In this document: positions 26,295 to 34,263 of the stretch, piece by piece
Layout: every line of letters begins with the position of its first letter
Position numbering within the stretch: position 1 is the stretch's first letter
Source: Pseudomonas mediterranea CFBP 5447
GTDB lineage: Bacteria; Pseudomonadota; Gammaproteobacteria; Pseudomonadales; Pseudomonadaceae
Length of the DNA stretch: 64,000 nt
Reading direction: 5' to 3'
NCBI RefSeq assembly: GCF_000774145.1
Contig: NZ_KN322987.1
Location: 1,040,747 to 1,104,746 of the forward strand
Translations under genes and position numbers: made by a program
The notes under the pieces: generated by a model
Databases searched by the model: none
The model's input: only the letters and a program-made list of their open reading frames with translations
What the model was told of the DNA's origin: nothing

Positions 26295-28262
26295 ATGCGC
26301 TTATTCCTTTGCGAGAAACCCTCTCAAGGTCGAGACATCGCTAAAGTACTCGGAGCCACCCGTCGCGGCGAAGGTTGCCTGCTCGGTATCGAAACAGCCG
26401 TCACCTGGTGCATCGGCCATCTTCTCGAAGCAGCCCCACCTGAAGCCTATGGCGAACAATACAAACGCTGGTCGCTGGAGCATTTGCCGATCATTCCCTT
26501 GCAGTGGAAAGTCGAGGTCAAGCCCAAAACTGCTACCCAATTCAAAGTCATCAAGCACCTGCTAAAAGAAGCTTCCACCGTAGTGATCGCGACCGACGCT
26601 GATCGCGAAGGCGAGATGATCGCTCGAGAACTGCTGGAGCTCTGCAAGTATCGAGGCCCTATTCAAAGGCTCTGGTTATCCGCTCTCAATGAGACCTCCA
26701 TCCGCAAGGCATTGTCCTCGCTGAAGCCCGACCACGAGACCTTTCCCCTCTATCATTCAGCCCTTGCCCGCAGCCGCGCCGACTGGTTGATCGGCATGAA
26801 CCTCAGTCGGTTGTTTACCCTCCTCGGCCGGCAAGCGGGCTACGACGGTGTGCTGTCGGTTGGACGGGTCCAGACACCGACATTACGCCTGGTGGTTGAC
26901 CGGGATCGCGCGATTGCCAGCTTCATCCCTGTGCCCTATTGGCAGGTGGAGGTGCAGCTATCGTCGAGAGGACAGCCGTTCCTTGCGTCGTGGTTACCGC
27001 CAAGCATGGATCGGGATGAGGCAGGTCGCTGCCTACAACAGGCGCTTGCCGCTCAGGCAGTCCAGGCGATCACTGCCGGCAAAGTTGCTACGGTACTCTC
27101 GCTGCAGACCGAGCAGCTTCGCGAAGCGCCGCCCCTACCCTTTGACTTGAGCACGCTGCAAGAAGTCTGCTCACGCAAGCTGGGGCTCGGCGTCCAGGAG
27201 GTGCTGAATATCGCCCAAGCCTTGTACGAAACACACAAGGCCACCACGTATCCGCGCAGTGATTGCCGCTATCTGCCAGAGAGTATGTTCAACGAGGTGC
27301 CCGCGGTGCTCGATGCTCTGCTCAAAACAGATCCCGCACTGCTATCCGCCGTCGAAAAACTCAATCGATCATTGCGTTCACGGGTGTGGGCCGATGCCAA
27401 GGTCACTGCGCATCACGGCATCATCCCCACCACCGCTCCCACGAATCTTGCGCGGATGTCCGAACCAGAGCGCAACGTCTACGAATTGATTCGCAGCCAT
27501 TACCTCGCGCAATTTCTTCCCCACCATGAGTTTGATCGCACCGAGGTCGAATTGGCGTGCGGCGGACAGCGATTGACCGCCGTGGGTAAGCAGATCCTGG
27601 TACAGGGTTGGAAGGGCCTGCTATACGATACCGCAGAGGACGAAGAGCTCTCTCAAAAGTCCCAAATCCTACCGGTTCTGCAACAGGGCACACAGTGCCC
27701 CGTGAACGACGTGGAACTCAAAACTATGCGTACCACGGCACCCAAACCACTCACCGAGGGCAGTCTGATCAAGGCCATGAAAAACGTGGCCAAACTGGTC
27801 CGCGATCCACGGCTGAAACAGAAACTTCGAGACACCACCGGTATCGGTACCGAAGCCACGCGGGCCAGCATCATCAAGGGATTGATCGACCGTGGTTATT
27901 TGCTGAAGAAGAAACGCGCCTTGATGGCTTCGGCCGCGGCTCATACGCTGATCGAGGCGGTGCCTCCAGCGGTCGCAGATCCAGGGATGACGGCGATTTG
28001 GGAGCAGGCCCTGGACGAAATCGAAGCCGGACGCCTGCCTCTTGAGGCGTTCGTCGCCAAGCAAGCGAACTGGATTGCGCAGTTGGTCGAGCACTGTGGA
28101 ACGCTTAGATTGTCAGTGCCTGCGGAAACCGGGCCTGCCTGTCCTGTGTGCAACGACACGATGCGCAAGCGTAAGGGGAAGTCCGGCCCGTTCTGGTCAT
28201 GCGCCCGATACCCTGACTGCAAGGGCACCTTGCCCATCAAACACAAGGCTCAGCGCACCTGA
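26295..28262 (+). CDS. topB: DNA topoisomerase III
   Basis: A 655-residue type IA topoisomerase. The TOPRIM domain has the acidic triad in ATDADREGEMIARELLE near residues 98-114. The active-site region shows SVGRVQTPTLRLVVDRD and the catalytic tyrosine in TTYPRSDCRYLP. A C-terminal zinc ribbon (CPVC, then CARYPDCKG) ends the protein. ICE-encoded TopB of this type relaxes or decatenates single strands during transfer replication. Length and motifs are normal. Confidence 0.95.
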   Translation: MRLFLCEKPSQGRDIAKVLGATRRGEGCLLGIETAVTWCIGHLLEAAPPEAYGEQYKRWSLEHLPIIPLQWKVEVKPKTATQFKVIKHLLKEASTVVIATDADREGEMIARELLELCKYRGPIQRLWLSALNETSIRKALSSLKPDHETFPLYHSALARSRADWLIGMNLSRLFTLLGRQAGYDGVLSVGRVQTPTLRLVVDRDRAIASFIPVPYWQVEVQLSSRGQPFLASWLPPSMDRDEAGRCLQQALAAQAVQAITAGKVATVLSLQTEQLREAPPLPFDLSTLQEVCSRKLGLGVQEVLNIAQALYETHKATTYPRSDCRYLPESMFNEVPAVLDALLKTDPALLSAVEKLNRSLRSRVWADAKVTAHHGIIPTTAPTNLARMSEPERNVYELIRSHYLAQFLPHHEFDRTEVELACGGQRLTAVGKQILVQGWKGLLYDTAEDEELSQKSQILPVLQQGTQCPVNDVELKTMRTTAPKPLTEGSLIKAMKNVAKLVRDPRLKQKLRDTTGIGTEATRASIIKGLIDRGYLLKKKRALMASAAAHTLIEAVPPAVADPGMTAIWEQALDEIEAGRLPLEAFVAKQANWIAQLVEHCGTLRLSVPAETGPACPVCNDTMRKRKGKSGPFWSCARYPDCKGTLPIKHKAQRT

Positions 28263-28299
28263 TAGTGATCCGTCGTACGACTCTGAGATCGATGCCTAG

Positions 28300-28650
28300 T
28301 CAGTGCATCAGCAACGGCCGCTGGTCCTGCTCTAACTCGCTCAAGGGCTGTCCGATTTCACGGGCCAAGGCAATACCTGCGGAGATCCATATCTGCCCCA
28401 GCTCGTTGAACGCTTTAAGGTGAACAGGGCTCTCATTGAGCCAATGAACCAGACTGTCGAAATGTTCGGGGTTGCCCGGGGAATCATGAATTTCGATGAC
28501 CAGTTCCACTGCTCGATCCCAAATGGAGTCCATGACGTCCTCGCTCTCATCTTCCATGCTCAACCAGTCCTCGTCTTTCAAACTGACCACTACGCCTCTG
28601 GAGCCCAAAGAACCAGAAACTACGTCGCGGTAAATGTAGATTTCAGTCAA
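28300..28650 (-). CDS. small protein with a FecR N-terminal-like (DUF4880) domain
   Basis: A 116-residue protein. Residues 46-95 (AVELVIEIHDSPGNPEHFDS, then WLNESPVHLKAFNELGQIW) match the pattern of the DUF4880 domain at the N-terminus of FecR anti-sigma regulators. The membrane span and periplasmic FecR part are missing. It is divergent from the XRE regulator gene, which suggests joint or mutual regulation. Whether it contacts a sigma factor is unknown. Confidence 0.65.
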   Translation of the reverse strand: MTEIYIYRDVVSGSLGSRGVVVSLKDEDWLSMEDESEDVMDSIWDRAVELVIEIHDSPGNPEHFDSLVHWLNESPVHLKAFNELGQIWISAGIALAREIGQPLSELEQDQRPLLMH

Positions 28651-28724
28651 AATAACAACCTATGTAGTCGATATTCAACTTTTAAGGATGTTCATGTCAA
28701 CGAGTCTTTGCTCAACCATTCGGG

Positions 28725-29087
28725 TTGAACTGGAGAACTCATCACTTGGCACATAAGCATCCAACCCAAACCCAAATCGGGCGCATGATCGCGAAACACC
28801 GGACCGAGCGTCATCTGACCCAGGAAGAGGTCGCTGAACGCTTGGGGATTGGCAGCGAGGCGATATCGCGCCTGGAGCGCGGGGTGGTGGAGCTGTCCGT
28901 CGCCAAGCTGATGCAATTGGCGGATATCTTCGACTGCCGAGTAGATGAATTGCTGACGGAGTCCAGCAGTCGCCCCAACGACCAGAGTCAGATGATCATG
29001 GGGCTGCTGAGCGGGCTGAAAGAACGTGACCGTGCCTTTATCCTGGCCACCGTCGAACAGTTGGCCGCTCATCTCGGAAGTAAATGA
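28725..29087 (+). CDS. XRE-family HTH regulator
   Basis: A helix-turn-helix repressor-like protein with RHLTQEEVAERLGIGSEAIS and RLERGVVELSVAKLMQLADI. The C-terminal helices follow FDCRVDELL. The start is uncertain: a TTG at 28725 gives 120 residues, while the ATG at 28785 (MIAKHRTERHL) would clip the first helix. It probably regulates its own promoter and that of the divergent FecR-like gene in the 75-bp gap. Confidence 0.8.
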   Translation: MNWRTHHLAHKHPTQTQIGRMIAKHRTERHLTQEEVAERLGIGSEAISRLERGVVELSVAKLMQLADIFDCRVDELLTESSSRPNDQSQMIMGLLSGLKERDRAFILATVEQLAAHLGSK

Positions 29088-29626
29088 GCACTGGCCTCTG
29101 GCTTGACGCTGTGACGCGCCTTCTGCTGTAGTCATTCGGGTTCATCGCCGTTGGCGACCCAAGACCGATTAGCTCCGGGCAGCTCGGTCGGACTCAATGA
29201 GTTCGGAGCCTTATTCTCAGTGGATCATTTTCCGCCCTCATGCGTTGCTGATCGTGGCAGCGGATGACCACTGCTGCCACACAGCGACAGCAGTGGTCAT
29301 CCGCTTCGGCGGTCGTATTCAATTCCGGAGCCCGCCGGCGAAACACTGGGCACCCTTTGTACGCGGATGCGTGCCAGTACGTTCCGATCCAGGCCACGAC
29401 AAGGGTCGGTTGGCGAATCGTTACGCAGTGAAGCAAGCTTTGCGAGGAGCTTTTTGACTGCATAAGATCGTCAAAGGTGGCTTTTCTCTTCCTCGCCTGG
29501 CGCTCGCGTCAGGCCCACTCTTCACTTTTTTCATTCCAGTGATTGCCACTGTATTCCAGGCGTAAAAAATCGGGTTGTAGCGTCTTGACGCTCCCCTTTG
29601 ACAGGCTTATAGAAAGGGTGTGGTCC
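29088..29626. other. gene-free leader region before the DUF3577 unit
   Basis: No convincing gene is present. The region holds the 18-bp hairpin at 29259-29305. A shorter AGCGTC-TT-GACGCT hairpin lies at 29578-29591, and a TTGACA stands at 29598-29603 that could be a -35 box for the leader RNA that starts downstream. Frames across it have no family match and run in both directions. Confidence 0.5.
29259..29305. repeat. perfect 18-bp inverted repeat with 11-nt loop (hairpin 2)
   Basis: The arms AGCGGATGACCACTGCTG (29259-29276) and their exact complement (29288-29305) enclose the loop CCACACAGCGA. Arm length and loop length equal those of the hairpin at 15261-15307, and 7 of 11 loop positions are identical, while the arm sequences differ. 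Confidence 0.8.
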
Positions 29627-29754
29627 GCTGTCGTTGACAGCCCAGCCCAGATAGCCAGAACCTTCAAGGCTACGCCACGTTTGTGGTGGTTTACCCAAGT
29701 GCGATCAGCGTTCGGAAGCTCGCACGGTCACTGCTTCGGCGGTGATGAATGCCC
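29627..29754 (+). ncRNA. structured leader RNA upstream of the DUF3577 gene (copy A)
   Basis: A 128-nt block that recurs at 54127-54254 with the same length. Successive stems are visible: GCTGT/ACAGC, TAGCC/GGCTA, CCAC-GTTT-GTGG, GTGCG plus AGC with GCT plus CGCAC, and CACTGC-TTCG-GCGGTG. Between copies the stem bases change in a paired way (CCAC/GTGG here, TCAC/GTGA there). A cis-regulatory RNA class associated with DUF3577 genes is, as I recall, described in surveys of bacterial RNA motifs; I could not verify membership. Confidence 0.65.
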
Positions 29755-29880
29755 ACTACCTCCGCCTGCGGACCTCGCCGCAGACATCCTTCTGCTGTAT
29801 CGCTATTCACCCAGATGCACCGCGCTGCTCATCATCGGTTTACCGATGACAGCCGTTCATCGCTGCACTCACCTTACCCA

Positions 29881-29910
29881 CCCTGACGGGGGCTCACTTT
29901 TCCGTCAGGG
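29881..29910 (+). promoter_or_regulatory. 9-bp hairpin just before the DUF3577 ribosome site
   Basis: CCCTGACGG (29881-29889) pairs perfectly with CCGTCAGGG (29902-29910) around a 12-nt loop, 30 nt before the AGGAG of the DUF3577 gene. In copy B of the leader a comparable stem (TGCGGG/CCCGCA) stands at the same place relative to its gene. No T-run follows directly, so a role in RNA folding is more likely than simple termination. Confidence 0.5.
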
Positions 29911-29950
29911 ATCGTGCGTCTTCGTTCTTCCTTGAAACAGGAGAACCACC

Positions 29951-30508
29951 ATGGCCCACGCCAACCAACCTCAAGAAGTGACCAATTACTTCAACCTGCA
30001 CACCGCCGGTATTGGCTATCTCAACCGTGTGCGTGAAGTACAAGTTCGCCGCGGCCAGCCGTTCATGGCCTGCGATATTGCAGCCCTGCACGGTGCTAGC
30101 GATGCAGTGGAATACACCCGCTTCGATTGCAAGGTCGCTGGAGGCGAAGCTGAACGTTTGATTCGCCTCTACATGGATGCCGTCAATGCCGAGAAAAAGG
30201 TGTTGCTGTCGTTTCGCATCGGCGACCTGTGGATTGATCCCTTCCTCTATGAGAAAGGCGCCAAACAAGGCCAACCAGGCGCCAGTCTGAAAGGCCGGTT
30301 GTTGTTCATCGACTGGATCAAGGTCAACGGCATGCTGGAGTACAAAGCGCCCGCCAGGCAGGAAGTCACAGCACCTGCTGAGCAAGCGCCTACCAATGAG
30401 TCCGCTCCAACATCGGATGATGCCGAAGCTGAAGAGAACGAAGCCGAAGTTAAACCTTCGTCACGCACGGCTCGCCGTGGCTCTACTCAAACCGCTCAGC
30501 CCGCCTGA
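29951..30508 (+). CDS. STY4534-family (DUF3577) ICE protein
   Basis: A 185-residue protein whose first 130 residues are the DUF3577 domain: NYFNLHTAGIGYLNRVREVQ, then RGQPFMACDIAALHGASDAV and LIRLYMDAV. The tail is acidic, then basic (EENEAEVKPSSRTARRG). The family is annotated as ICE replication related and has an OB-fold-like look. AGGAG precedes the ATG. It stands alone behind a long structured leader and is followed by a terminator, so it is likely expressed strongly as a separate unit. Confidence 0.88.
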   Translation: MAHANQPQEVTNYFNLHTAGIGYLNRVREVQVRRGQPFMACDIAALHGASDAVEYTRFDCKVAGGEAERLIRLYMDAVNAEKKVLLSFRIGDLWIDPFLYEKGAKQGQPGASLKGRLLFIDWIKVNGMLEYKAPARQEVTAPAEQAPTNESAPTSDDAEAEENEAEVKPSSRTARRGSTQTAQPA

Positions 30509-30530
30509 ATGGTTCGTAACGCCCTCACCA

Positions 30531-30557
30531 AGGCGCTCCTTTGAGCGCCTTTTTCTT
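30531..30557 (+). terminator. rho-independent terminator of the DUF3577 gene
   Basis: The stem AGGCGCTC/GAGCGCCT with a 4-nt loop is followed by TTTTTCTT, 23 bp after the DUF3577 stop codon. Confidence 0.85.
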
Positions 30558-30578
30558 AACCGACATGGGAGCACTCTC

Positions 30579-30836
30579 ATGGAGTCCTTCTGGCTTTGCG
30601 ACGAATGCTTGTTCGCTGTCGCTTATGAGGACTACAGCGCGCTTTCGCTCTACTACACGGCGGATCAAATCGCTCAACGTATCGCCGTTCTCCAAGCTGG
30701 ATTGGCTCGACTAATGCCCATCAGCTCCGACTACGATCCCGAAACCGGCTGGGGAATCAAAAACTTTTCCTCGCTGCCCTGCGATGGCTGCGGCTCTCCT
30801 CTACGCGGTCAACGTCATCAGTTCACCAGGTTGTAA
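30579..30836 (+). CDS. small zinc-ribbon-like ICE protein
   Basis: An 85-residue protein with C7 and C10 in LCDEC near the start and C68 and C71 in LPCDGCGSP near the end, the layout of a four-cysteine zinc ribbon. The middle is helical and lacks other motifs. The ATG at 30579 follows GGAGCACTCTC. It lies between two hairpins in the row of single-gene units after the DUF3577 gene. Function unknown. Confidence 0.7.
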   Translation: MESFWLCDECLFAVAYEDYSALSLYYTADQIAQRIAVLQAGLARLMPISSDYDPETGWGIKNFSSLPCDGCGSPLRGQRHQFTRL

Positions 30837-30856
30837 ACAGCCTACAACCGCAACTT

Positions 30857-30893
30857 CACACCCATTGAGGGGATATCACTCCTCTTGGGTGTG
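30857..30893 (+). promoter_or_regulatory. strong hairpin upstream of the RadC-like gene
   Basis: CACACCCA plus GAGG on the 5' side pair with CCTC plus TGGGTGTG on the 3' side, interrupted by a small internal bulge and capped by a 10-nt loop. It fills most of the gap before the RadC-like gene, whose GGAGG site lies 20 bp further on. Confidence 0.6.
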
Positions 30894-30925
30894 TGCCCCT
30901 GATGATCCAATTCGGAGGCACTATC

Positions 30926-31420
30926 ATGAACAATCAACTCATCTTGACTGAAACCACTGAGCTTGAGACTGATCGGTTCGCGCATGAAAACCGCGTGATC
31001 GATGAAGCACTGCATATTCTGGATCGTCGGTTGTTCTCCCGCGGACCCAATTTGACCTCTCCCGACGTCGTGGCTTCGTTCCTGAAGCTGCAACTGGTTC
31101 AACAGGAGCACGAAGTCTTCGGCGTGATTTTTCTTGATGCCAAGCACCGGGTGCTGGCGTTCGAAGTTCTCTTTCACGGCAGCATTGATGGGGCCAGCGT
31201 ATACCCTCGCCAGGTCGTTAAGCGCTCCATGGTCCATAACGCCGCAGGCGCCATTTTTGTTCACAACCACCCTTCTGGTTGCACCGAACCCAGCCAAGCA
31301 GATCGCATTCTGACCGTTCGGTTGAAGGAGGCATTGGCGCTGATCGAAGTGCGTGTATTGGACCACTTCATCGTGGGCGAAGGTCGTCCGCTGTCCTTTG
31401 CCGAATACGGTTGGCTTTAA
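30926..31420 (+). CDS. RadC-like JAB/MPN-domain protein
   Basis: A 164-residue JAMM-fold protein with the metal motif H113, H115 and D126 in VHNHPSGCTEPSQAD. The upstream part (HEVFGVIFLDAKHRVLAFEV) is also standard RadC. It lacks the N-terminal helix-hairpin-helix domain of chromosomal RadC and so belongs to the short mobile-element type. The cellular role of RadC proteins is unresolved. GGAGG precedes the ATG by about eight bases. Confidence 0.9.
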   Translation: MNNQLILTETTELETDRFAHENRVIDEALHILDRRLFSRGPNLTSPDVVASFLKLQLVQQEHEVFGVIFLDAKHRVLAFEVLFHGSIDGASVYPRQVVKRSMVHNAAGAIFVHNHPSGCTEPSQADRILTVRLKEALALIEVRVLDHFIVGEGRPLSFAEYGWL

Positions 31421-31427
31421 CCCTTAC

Positions 31428-31445
31428 AGGCACCCTCGGGTGCCT
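31428..31445 (+). terminator. short GC-rich hairpin after the RadC-like gene
   Basis: AGGCACC-CTCG-GGTGCCT forms a compact 7-bp stem eight bases after the RadC-like stop, followed by TGTTC rather than a clear T-run. It is probably a weak terminator or an mRNA-processing hairpin. Confidence 0.5.
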
Positions 31446-31473
31446 TGTTCATTGTGAGCCTGGAGACCCTCTT

Positions 31474-32223
31474 ATGAACCCTATCCATCAAGTCTCAGCC
31501 CTGCGGGTAGATTCAAATCCTTTTATGCGTGGTTACCACAGCCTGGCTATCGAGCGGCTGCTGCAAATCACCTATGACAATGACTGCCCGCCCTGCTTTC
31601 GCCCCTTGCATCACTCACAAGTCCACCTGTCCGACGATGAACTGCAACTGCTCCCCTGCATATTCAATGACGATTTCGCCTTGATCAGCGAAGGCCAATC
31701 CATTCCAGATGAACTGGATGAGCGTTGCCAGTCCATGGGGCTGGTCCGCCAAGTCATCTACGCGGTAATTGGTGAAAGGCTCAACCAGAGCCACCATGTC
31801 GGTGACCTGTATTCTCTGGAAGAAGCTCAAGCCGTGATTCAAAACTTGAGCTTCGAAACGGGACACTACAGTCGAGCCTGGGAGATCAGTACTGCCCATC
31901 TTCCCGCGGAGGCGATGTCTTATCTGCAGGTACGGGTGTCCCGCGAACCCAGGCTTACGGGTCTGCTTTTCGAGCTGTTCAAGTTGCCAGCCTGCGACGC
32001 CATCGGATGCAAGCTGATCGGCACACCCTGGACCGATGAGCACCTGTTAAAAATCGACGGTGGTTCCTACTTGTCCCTCAGACAAGAACAAGTCGATGCC
32101 GGCACGCCAGAAGCCTTGGTCAAGGTGCTGTACCTGGCGGCGTTGGCGGATGTGCGAATGTTGATCTTCGATCCCTGGGCATCCGTCTTACCCGGACTCG
32201 AGGTTTTCAACGAACAACCATGA
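31474..32223 (+). CDS. conserved ICE protein of unknown function
   Basis: A 249-residue protein starting MNPIHQVSALRVDSNPFMRG, without signal peptide or membrane span. Stretches such as STAHLPAEAMSYLQVRVSRE and LLFELFKLPACDAIGCKLIG look folded and conserved, but I do not recognise the family. It has its own ribosome site (TGGAGACCC) and sits between two hairpins in the row of single-gene units. A role in ICE maintenance is inferred from position only. Confidence 0.75.
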   Translation: MNPIHQVSALRVDSNPFMRGYHSLAIERLLQITYDNDCPPCFRPLHHSQVHLSDDELQLLPCIFNDDFALISEGQSIPDELDERCQSMGLVRQVIYAVIGERLNQSHHVGDLYSLEEAQAVIQNLSFETGHYSRAWEISTAHLPAEAMSYLQVRVSREPRLTGLLFELFKLPACDAIGCKLIGTPWTDEHLLKIDGGSYLSLRQEQVDAGTPEALVKVLYLAALADVRMLIFDPWASVLPGLEVFNEQP

Positions 32224-32279
32224 ACGTGCCGAATAATACGTTGCTCCCGAAATCGCCTTTCTCACTGAGTCATCCTTTC

Positions 32280-32315
32280 CCTCATGTCAGGTTCTGCACT
32301 GAATCTGACATGAGG
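32280..32315 (+). promoter_or_regulatory. 15-bp hairpin sequestering the ribosome site of the PilL-like gene
   Basis: CCTCATGTCAGGTTC (32280-32294) pairs with GAATCTGACATGAGG (32301-32315) with a single G-T pair and a 6-nt loop. The last four bases of the 3' arm, GAGG at 32312-32315, are the Shine-Dalgarno of the ATG at 32324, eight bases downstream. Translation should therefore require opening of the stem. Confidence 0.7.
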
Positions 32316-32323
32316 ATCTTTCC

Positions 32324-32866
32324 ATGGCCCGCTTCTTCACGCCGATCTGTCTGCTGGGAGCACTGAGCGCGTGTACAGCGCAAGTCCCCAGTACATCGCC
32401 ATTCAAACCATCGACCGAGAGTGAGATGAGTCGGGACCCATCCACAATGGGTACGGGTGATGACAGTCATCAGGCAGAACTTCGCTATGGCCGCTATACG
32501 CTGGTGAGCACCGCACCAACCACGGAGCAACGGGACCTTCTCGCCCAGATCATCGACGTAAACATTCCGTCGAACCTGAGTCCATCGGTGCAGGATGCGC
32601 TGCACTATGTGTTGCTGCGCTCGGGTTATTCGCTCTGTCCTGATGCCGCGCCAATGACGGTGCTCTTTAGTCGTCCATTGCCGGCGGCTCACTACCGACT
32701 TGGTCCGATCCCTTTGCGCGGCGCACTTCAAGTGCTGGCCGGTCCGGCCTGGCAACTCACGGTCGACGACATCAACCGCTCAGTCTGCTTCGAACCGCAA
32801 AAAGCCGACACCCGCGCCACGCCAGTCGCCTCTACTTCGTTCCGCCAGCCGGAGGCGCGCCCATGA
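32324..32866 (+). CDS. pilL: PilL N-terminal-type lipoprotein of the ICE (TIGR03748)
   Basis: A 180-residue protein with a lipoprotein signal (LLGALSAC, cysteine at 17). The body matches the PilL-N family of PFGI-1-class elements: YGRYTLVSTAPTTEQRDLLA, then LSPSVQDALHYVLLRSGYSL and HYRLGPIPLRGALQVLAGPA. This resembles a secretin-associated STN-like domain and is thought to belong to the transfer or type IV pilus apparatus. It starts the long transfer block, overlaps the next gene by 4 bp, and its ribosome site lies in a hairpin. Confidence 0.85.
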   Translation: MARFFTPICLLGALSACTAQVPSTSPFKPSTESEMSRDPSTMGTGDDSHQAELRYGRYTLVSTAPTTEQRDLLAQIIDVNIPSNLSPSVQDALHYVLLRSGYSLCPDAAPMTVLFSRPLPAAHYRLGPIPLRGALQVLAGPAWQLTVDDINRSVCFEPQKADTRATPVASTSFRQPEARP

Positions 32867-33534
32867 AAGCCTCAACGTTTCAAACCCTGATCGTTGGAGG
32901 GTTGTGCCTGGCGATCGCCGGCCTGAGTGGCGGTTTATATAACCAGACTCAGCGCATGGCGCAATTGCAGAACAGCAGCATCCAACACCAACAGGCTCTA
33001 GATACCCTGCAGCATGACTCGAACGCTCTCAAGGACGCGCAGGAAAAACTGCATTACACCGTGAAAGACCTGAGACAGATGGTCGATACCGGCGAGCAAC
33101 AAGCCAGTGTGCTCGATCCGATGCTGGATCAGTGGGCACAAGAAATTCAGGAACTGCGCGACAGTCTGGCCGCCCGTGCCACCGAGGCTGACGTAACTGC
33201 ATTGCGGGCACGTCTGGAGCAGGTCGAGCAGCAGCTTCTGGATCTCAACTCCAAGCCGTCACCACCACCACCACCACCCTCCGCTGCTAAGCCGAGAAAG
33301 ACCGCTCTCCCCAAGCCAATTCCACTCTCGCCCCCATTTTCGGTGTTGGGCGTTGAGTCTCGCGGTGGAGAACGTTTCCTCGCGATTACCCCGCATGACA
33401 GTCGCACTCTCGCGGATGTTCGACTGCTGCATAGCGGCGAGCAGACCAGCGCCTGGCGCTTGAAAACACTGGAACCCACCTCAGCCATTTTTGCGGTGAC
33501 CGAGCATCCAGACCAAACCGTGCAGTTACCTTGA
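32863..33534 (+). CDS. membrane-anchored coiled-coil protein of the transfer block
   Basis: A 223-residue protein with one N-terminal span (TLIVGGLCLAIAGLSGGLYN) and a periplasmic coiled coil at about residues 25-130. A proline run (PPPPPP) follows, and then a C-terminal domain of about 65 residues starting PPFSVLGVESRGGERFLAIT. The layout is that of a scaffold between inner membrane and periplasm. It overlaps the PilL-like gene and precedes TIGR03759, a position usually held by a conserved hypothetical of this ICE class. Confidence 0.8.
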   Translation: MKASTFQTLIVGGLCLAIAGLSGGLYNQTQRMAQLQNSSIQHQQALDTLQHDSNALKDAQEKLHYTVKDLRQMVDTGEQQASVLDPMLDQWAQEIQELRDSLAARATEADVTALRARLEQVEQQLLDLNSKPSPPPPPPSAAKPRKTALPKPIPLSPPFSVLGVESRGGERFLAITPHDSRTLADVRLLHSGEQTSAWRLKTLEPTSAIFAVTEHPDQTVQLP

Positions 33535-33543
33535 GCAATCAGC

Positions 33544-34263
33544 ATGAACAGAGCGCTGCTGACGACCTGCTTCTACCTCGCGTCAATGATTGCCATTGGC
33601 TCTACGCAGGCAGAAACCACTGCGATCCACTCACAGGGCAGTGATACCCAGTCAATTCCATTAGAACGCTCCCGATCGGCACAAGCTACGACTTGGGGAT
33701 TGTCAGATCAGGAGTGGTCACGCTTCGAGCAGATCCAAGCGGGGCCGCGCGGCTTCTGGAGCCCCAATCTCGATCCATTGACGGCACTCGGGGTGGAAGC
33801 CGAGTCCGACCAGGAACGCCAACGTTATGCCAAATTGCAGGTCACGCTGGAGGCCAAACGCGCCGAACGCGAACTGGCCTACCAGAACGCTTATACCGAG
33901 GCCTGGGCCAAGCTGTTTCCCGGGTTGTTGCCGGTCCAGGGCATGGCGTCCGCCTCTCCTGCCAGCTCTCCGGTAGCACCCCGTCCATCCTTGTTCGTGG
34001 AGGAAAACTGCCAGCCCTGTATCGTCGAAGCACAGCGTTTGCAAAACCGCGACGCCGCGTTCGATATCTACCTGGTGGGCAGCCAAGGCGAGGATGAACG
34101 CATTCGCATCTGGGCGCGGCAAGCAGGCATTGACCCATCTCGAGTACAACGCCGACAGATCACTCTGAATCATGACCGTGGCCACTGGTTCAGTTTGGGT
34201 GCGTCAGGTCCATTACCTGCCACGTTCCAACAGGTCAATGGACAATGGCAGCGTCTCAATTGA
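33544..34263 (+). CDS. TIGR03759-family (PFL_4693) transfer protein
   Basis: A 239-residue exported protein with a signal peptide (residues 1-23). The family segment is TWGLSDQEWSRFEQIQAGPR, then GFWSPNLDPLTALGVEA. The C-terminal part carries a CQPC motif (C156, C159) followed by a thioredoxin-like layout, which suggests a periplasmic redox or disulfide role; this is inference. It overlaps the transglycosylase gene by 19 bp. Confidence 0.87.
   Translation: MNRALLTTCFYLASMIAIGSTQAETTAIHSQGSDTQSIPLERSRSAQATTWGLSDQEWSRFEQIQAGPRGFWSPNLDPLTALGVEAESDQERQRYAKLQVTLEAKRAERELAYQNAYTEAWAKLFPGLLPVQGMASASPASSPVAPRPSLFVEENCQPCIVEAQRLQNRDAAFDIYLVGSQGEDERIRIWARQAGIDPSRVQRRQITLNHDRGHWFSLGASGPLPATFQQVNGQWQRLN

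Noticed and set aside
29194..29463. Overlapping 86-89 codon frames on both strands around the second long hairpin
   Set aside because: The hairpin makes both strands similar, the frames contain no family motif, and no convincing ribosome site was seen.
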